A stretch of 64,000 bases of DNA from an uncultured Pseudomonadales bacterium (GTDB lineage: Bacteria > Pseudomonadota > Gammaproteobacteria > Pseudomonadales > Balneatricaceae), in assembly GCA_943787595.1 (NCBI GenBank), contig CALSNA010000003.1, positions 1 through 64,000 of the forward strand, written 5' to 3'. The notes beneath the pieces are model-generated. The model saw nothing but the letters and a program-made list of their open reading frames with translations. It was not told the DNA's origin and did not search any database. The first letter of the stretch is position 1, and every line of letters starts with the position of its first letter. Position numbers and translations under genes: made by a program. Shown piece by piece: positions 60,678-64,000 of this stretch.

Positions 60678-61763
60678 ATGAATAATCTCTCATCAATGCG
60701 GGTTTTGGTCGGAATGTCTGGCGGTGTGGATTCATCTGTAGCGGCTCTATTGTTGTTGCAACAAGGATACCATGTTGAAGGCCTGTTCATGAAGAATTGG
60801 GACGAAGATGACGGTACAGAATATTGTACTGCCAAAGCTGACTTAGCCGATGCCCAGTACGTCTGCAATCAACTTGGTATTAAGCTACATACAGCTAATT
60901 TTGCTGATGAATACTGGGACAATGTATTTTCCCATTGTTTGCATGAATACCAAGCTGGGCGCACACCTAATCCTGATATTTTATGCAACCGTGAAATCAA
61001 GTTTAAAACTTTTTTAGACTACAGCAAGACACTTGAAGCAAATTATATTGCTACCGGACATTATGTTCGCAAACAACTGAAGAACCAAAACTGCCAGTTA
61101 CTTAAAGGACTAGATGAAAACAAGGACCAAAGCTATTTTCTGTATGCCGTAGACTCCAATTCGTTATCCCAAAGTCTGTTTCCTATTGGGGAAATGACCA
61201 AATCCAATGTCAGAGCACTGGCGCGGGATCATGGCTTAGCTAATCATGATAAACGAGATAGCACTGGTATTTGCTTTATCGGAGAACGACGCTTCAAAGA
61301 TTTCTTGCAACAGTACTTACCTGTGCAGCCGGGATTCATCAGAACCATAGATGGAATCAGAGTGGGTCATCATGATGGCTTGACGTACCATACCATAGGG
61401 CAGCGACAAGGCTTGGGTATCGGTGGCCTGAGAAACTATGCAACTGACCCTTGGTATGTGGTTGATAAGAATTTAGCCACCAATGAGTTGGTAGTAGCAC
61501 AAGGGAAGGATAATCCACATTTGTTTAAATCAACGCTCCAGTGCCAGCAAACACATTGGATTGCAGGACATAGTCCGGAGTTGCCTTACAATTGTCACTC
61601 TAAAATACGCTATCGTCAGGCTGACCAGTATTGTACTATTAAGAAATTGGACGAACAGCGCCTGGAAGTCACCTTTCAAAAACCACAAAGAGCCATCACT
61701 TCAGGCCAATCCATAGTATTTTATGATGACAATATCTGCTTAGGAGGAGCCATAATTGACTAG
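60678..61763 (+). CDS. mnmA: tRNA 2-thiouridylase MnmA
   Basis: MnmA thiolates wobble U34 of tRNA for Lys, Glu and Gln using sulphur from TusE. The 361-residue protein has the PP-loop [14 protein letters not shown], the first catalytic Cys in [16 protein letters not shown], and the second in [13 protein letters not shown]. It fits the tus genes at 45-46.5 kb. The hflD start overlaps its end. Confidence 0.97.
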   Translation: MNNLSSMRVLVGMSGGVDSSVAALLLLQQGYHVEGLFMKNWDEDDGTEYCTAKADLADAQYVCNQLGIKLHTANFADEYWDNVFSHCLHEYQAGRTPNPDILCNREIKFKTFLDYSKTLEANYIATGHYVRKQLKNQNCQLLKGLDENKDQSYFLYAVDSNSLSQSLFPIGEMTKSNVRALARDHGLANHDKRDSTGICFIGERRFKDFLQQYLPVQPGFIRTIDGIRVGHHDGLTYHTIGQRQGLGIGGLRNYATDPWYVVDKNLATNELVVAQGKDNPHLFKSTLQCQQTHWIAGHSPELPYNCHSKIRYRQADQYCTIKKLDEQRLEVTFQKPQRAITSGQSIVFYDDNICLGGAIID

Positions 61764-62391
61764 TTCTATCACCCCACAACAGCAACAAGCACTCGCTTTA
61801 GCGGGTGTTTTTCAGTCCGCCGCTCTGGTATATCAATTAGCCCACAAGGGTGACGTTGAATTCGACAGCTACCGAACTAGTATTGAATCCATTTTGATTA
61901 CTGCGCCAACCTCAACTATAGCGGTATTTGGTGGAGACCAAGCAAACAAAAATCTAGCATTGGGCCTGATAACTCTACAGCAAATCATCAATCGAGAAAG
62001 CTCAAGCAAACAACGCGACATCATCCGTTATGTACAAGGACTATTACACCTACAGGGTCGTCTAGCCAAACAACCTCAGATGTTAAAATTCATCGCAGAA
62101 CAACTACAACATACCAAACAACAAGCACAATTGTTTCACACCACCCATGAGAATGTTGTAGCCAACATTGCAGACATTTATAGCAATACCTTAAGTAACT
62201 TCCGCTTTCGTATCCAAGTCATCGGTAATTCCTTGTACCTGCAAAGTAGCTACAATACCAATAAAGTCCGAGCACTACTGATGGCAGGAATTCGTTCAGC
62301 GACATTGTGGCGTCAGAAAGATGGTCGCTTATGGCATCTATTTCTGTGTCGTACTCGGTTGCAACAGAATATAACCGATCTATTATCGTAA
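61756..62391 (+). CDS. hflD: HflD-like lysogenisation regulator
   Basis: HflD is a peripheral membrane protein that in E. coli interacts with phage lambda CII; its housekeeping role is unknown. The 211-residue protein has the family pattern: [33 protein letters not shown], and [21 protein letters not shown]. It begins at a TTG overlapping the mnmA end by 8 bp, with AGGAGGAGC upstream. The mnmA-hflD-purB order is conserved in gammaproteobacteria. Confidence 0.92.
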   Translation: MTSSITPQQQQALALAGVFQSAALVYQLAHKGDVEFDSYRTSIESILITAPTSTIAVFGGDQANKNLALGLITLQQIINRESSSKQRDIIRYVQGLLHLQGRLAKQPQMLKFIAEQLQHTKQQAQLFHTTHENVVANIADIYSNTLSNFRFRIQVIGNSLYLQSSYNTNKVRALLMAGIRSATLWRQKDGRLWHLFLCRTRLQQNITDLLS

Positions 62392-62420
62392 CCATAATGG
62401 TTTAAATGCATCAACTCTAA

Positions 62421-63815
<1,395 letters not shown>

Positions 63816-64000
63816 TTATCTTGCCTTATGCACGAGCAAAAAAGCTGATTGGCTTTAAGAACAGTACAAAGAAAGTATGATAACCAACATGCATTCAGAT
63901 CTTCACAGTGATTATACAATTTATTCTATGGTAATCGGATTGATATCAGCAGATTTTTGCTGGACAACCATATCCGTGATGTGAAACTTATAACGCGATA

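Overview
The window reads as a gammaproteobacterial chromosome carrying a decaying mobile element. From about 53 kb rightwards, and in the serS-rarA-lolA-ftsK block, the gene order (yccA-tusDCBE, serS, rarA-lolA-ftsK, aat-ate-infA, clpA-clpS, cspD, icd, mnmA-hflD-purB) is close to the order known from Pseudomonas and relatives. The hsbR/hsbA-like pair and the perM-hda pair fit the same broad group. Long AT-rich gene-poor gaps, many broken genes and insertion sequences suggest a lineage losing genes, perhaps a host-associated marine bacterium. That lifestyle is inference.

Region 1 (1 to about 22.4 kb) is accessory. It starts with a complete IS3-family element (86-1273), then a ruined higBA toxin-antitoxin pair and two damaged head-to-head IS3 copies. 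A leftward mobilisation block follows: J-domain membrane protein, small membrane proteins, VirD4-like coupling protein, MobA relaxase, MobC and a Fic protein. Next come a primase-like Toprim protein, a plasmid-type replication initiator with four iterons beyond its 3' end and one upstream, a DUF5623-type protein and an LRAT-domain fragment. A Hachiman-type defence pair (hamA/hamB) is followed by an XRE regulator with a glycine-zipper tail. The block ends with an AlpA-like protein and a broken DUF4102-type integrase beside groESL. Most mobility genes are inactivated, so this looks like an integrated mobilisable plasmid that has become immobile.

Region 2 (22.4-38 kb) is core chromosome: groES-groEL, fxsA, yajQ, moaB-moeA, 4.5S RNA, a DUF2066 protein with perM-hda-mlaA, an HsbR/HsbA-like phosphatase/anti-sigma-antagonist pair, talB and dusA.

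Region 3 (38.4-44 kb) is a tight rightward cluster: a DmdA/GcvT-like demethylase (two frameshifts), an O-acetylhomoserine sulfhydrylase, an alpha/beta hydrolase and a FadN-like 3-hydroxyacyl-CoA dehydrogenase/enoyl-CoA hydratase. It could be a methylated-sulphur (DMSP-like) catabolic operon.

Region 4 (44.3-64 kb) is core again: yccA, tusDCBE (tusD frameshifted), serS, crcB, rarA-lolA-ftsK, aat-ate-infA, clpS-clpA, a cold-shock protein, icd, moaE, mnmA-hflD and purB.

The most noteworthy items are the Hachiman-like pair whose hamA has an in-frame TGA just before its C-terminal 49 codons, the zipper-tailed regulator beside it, the possible sulphur operon, and the pattern of stop codons and single-base indels across the window.
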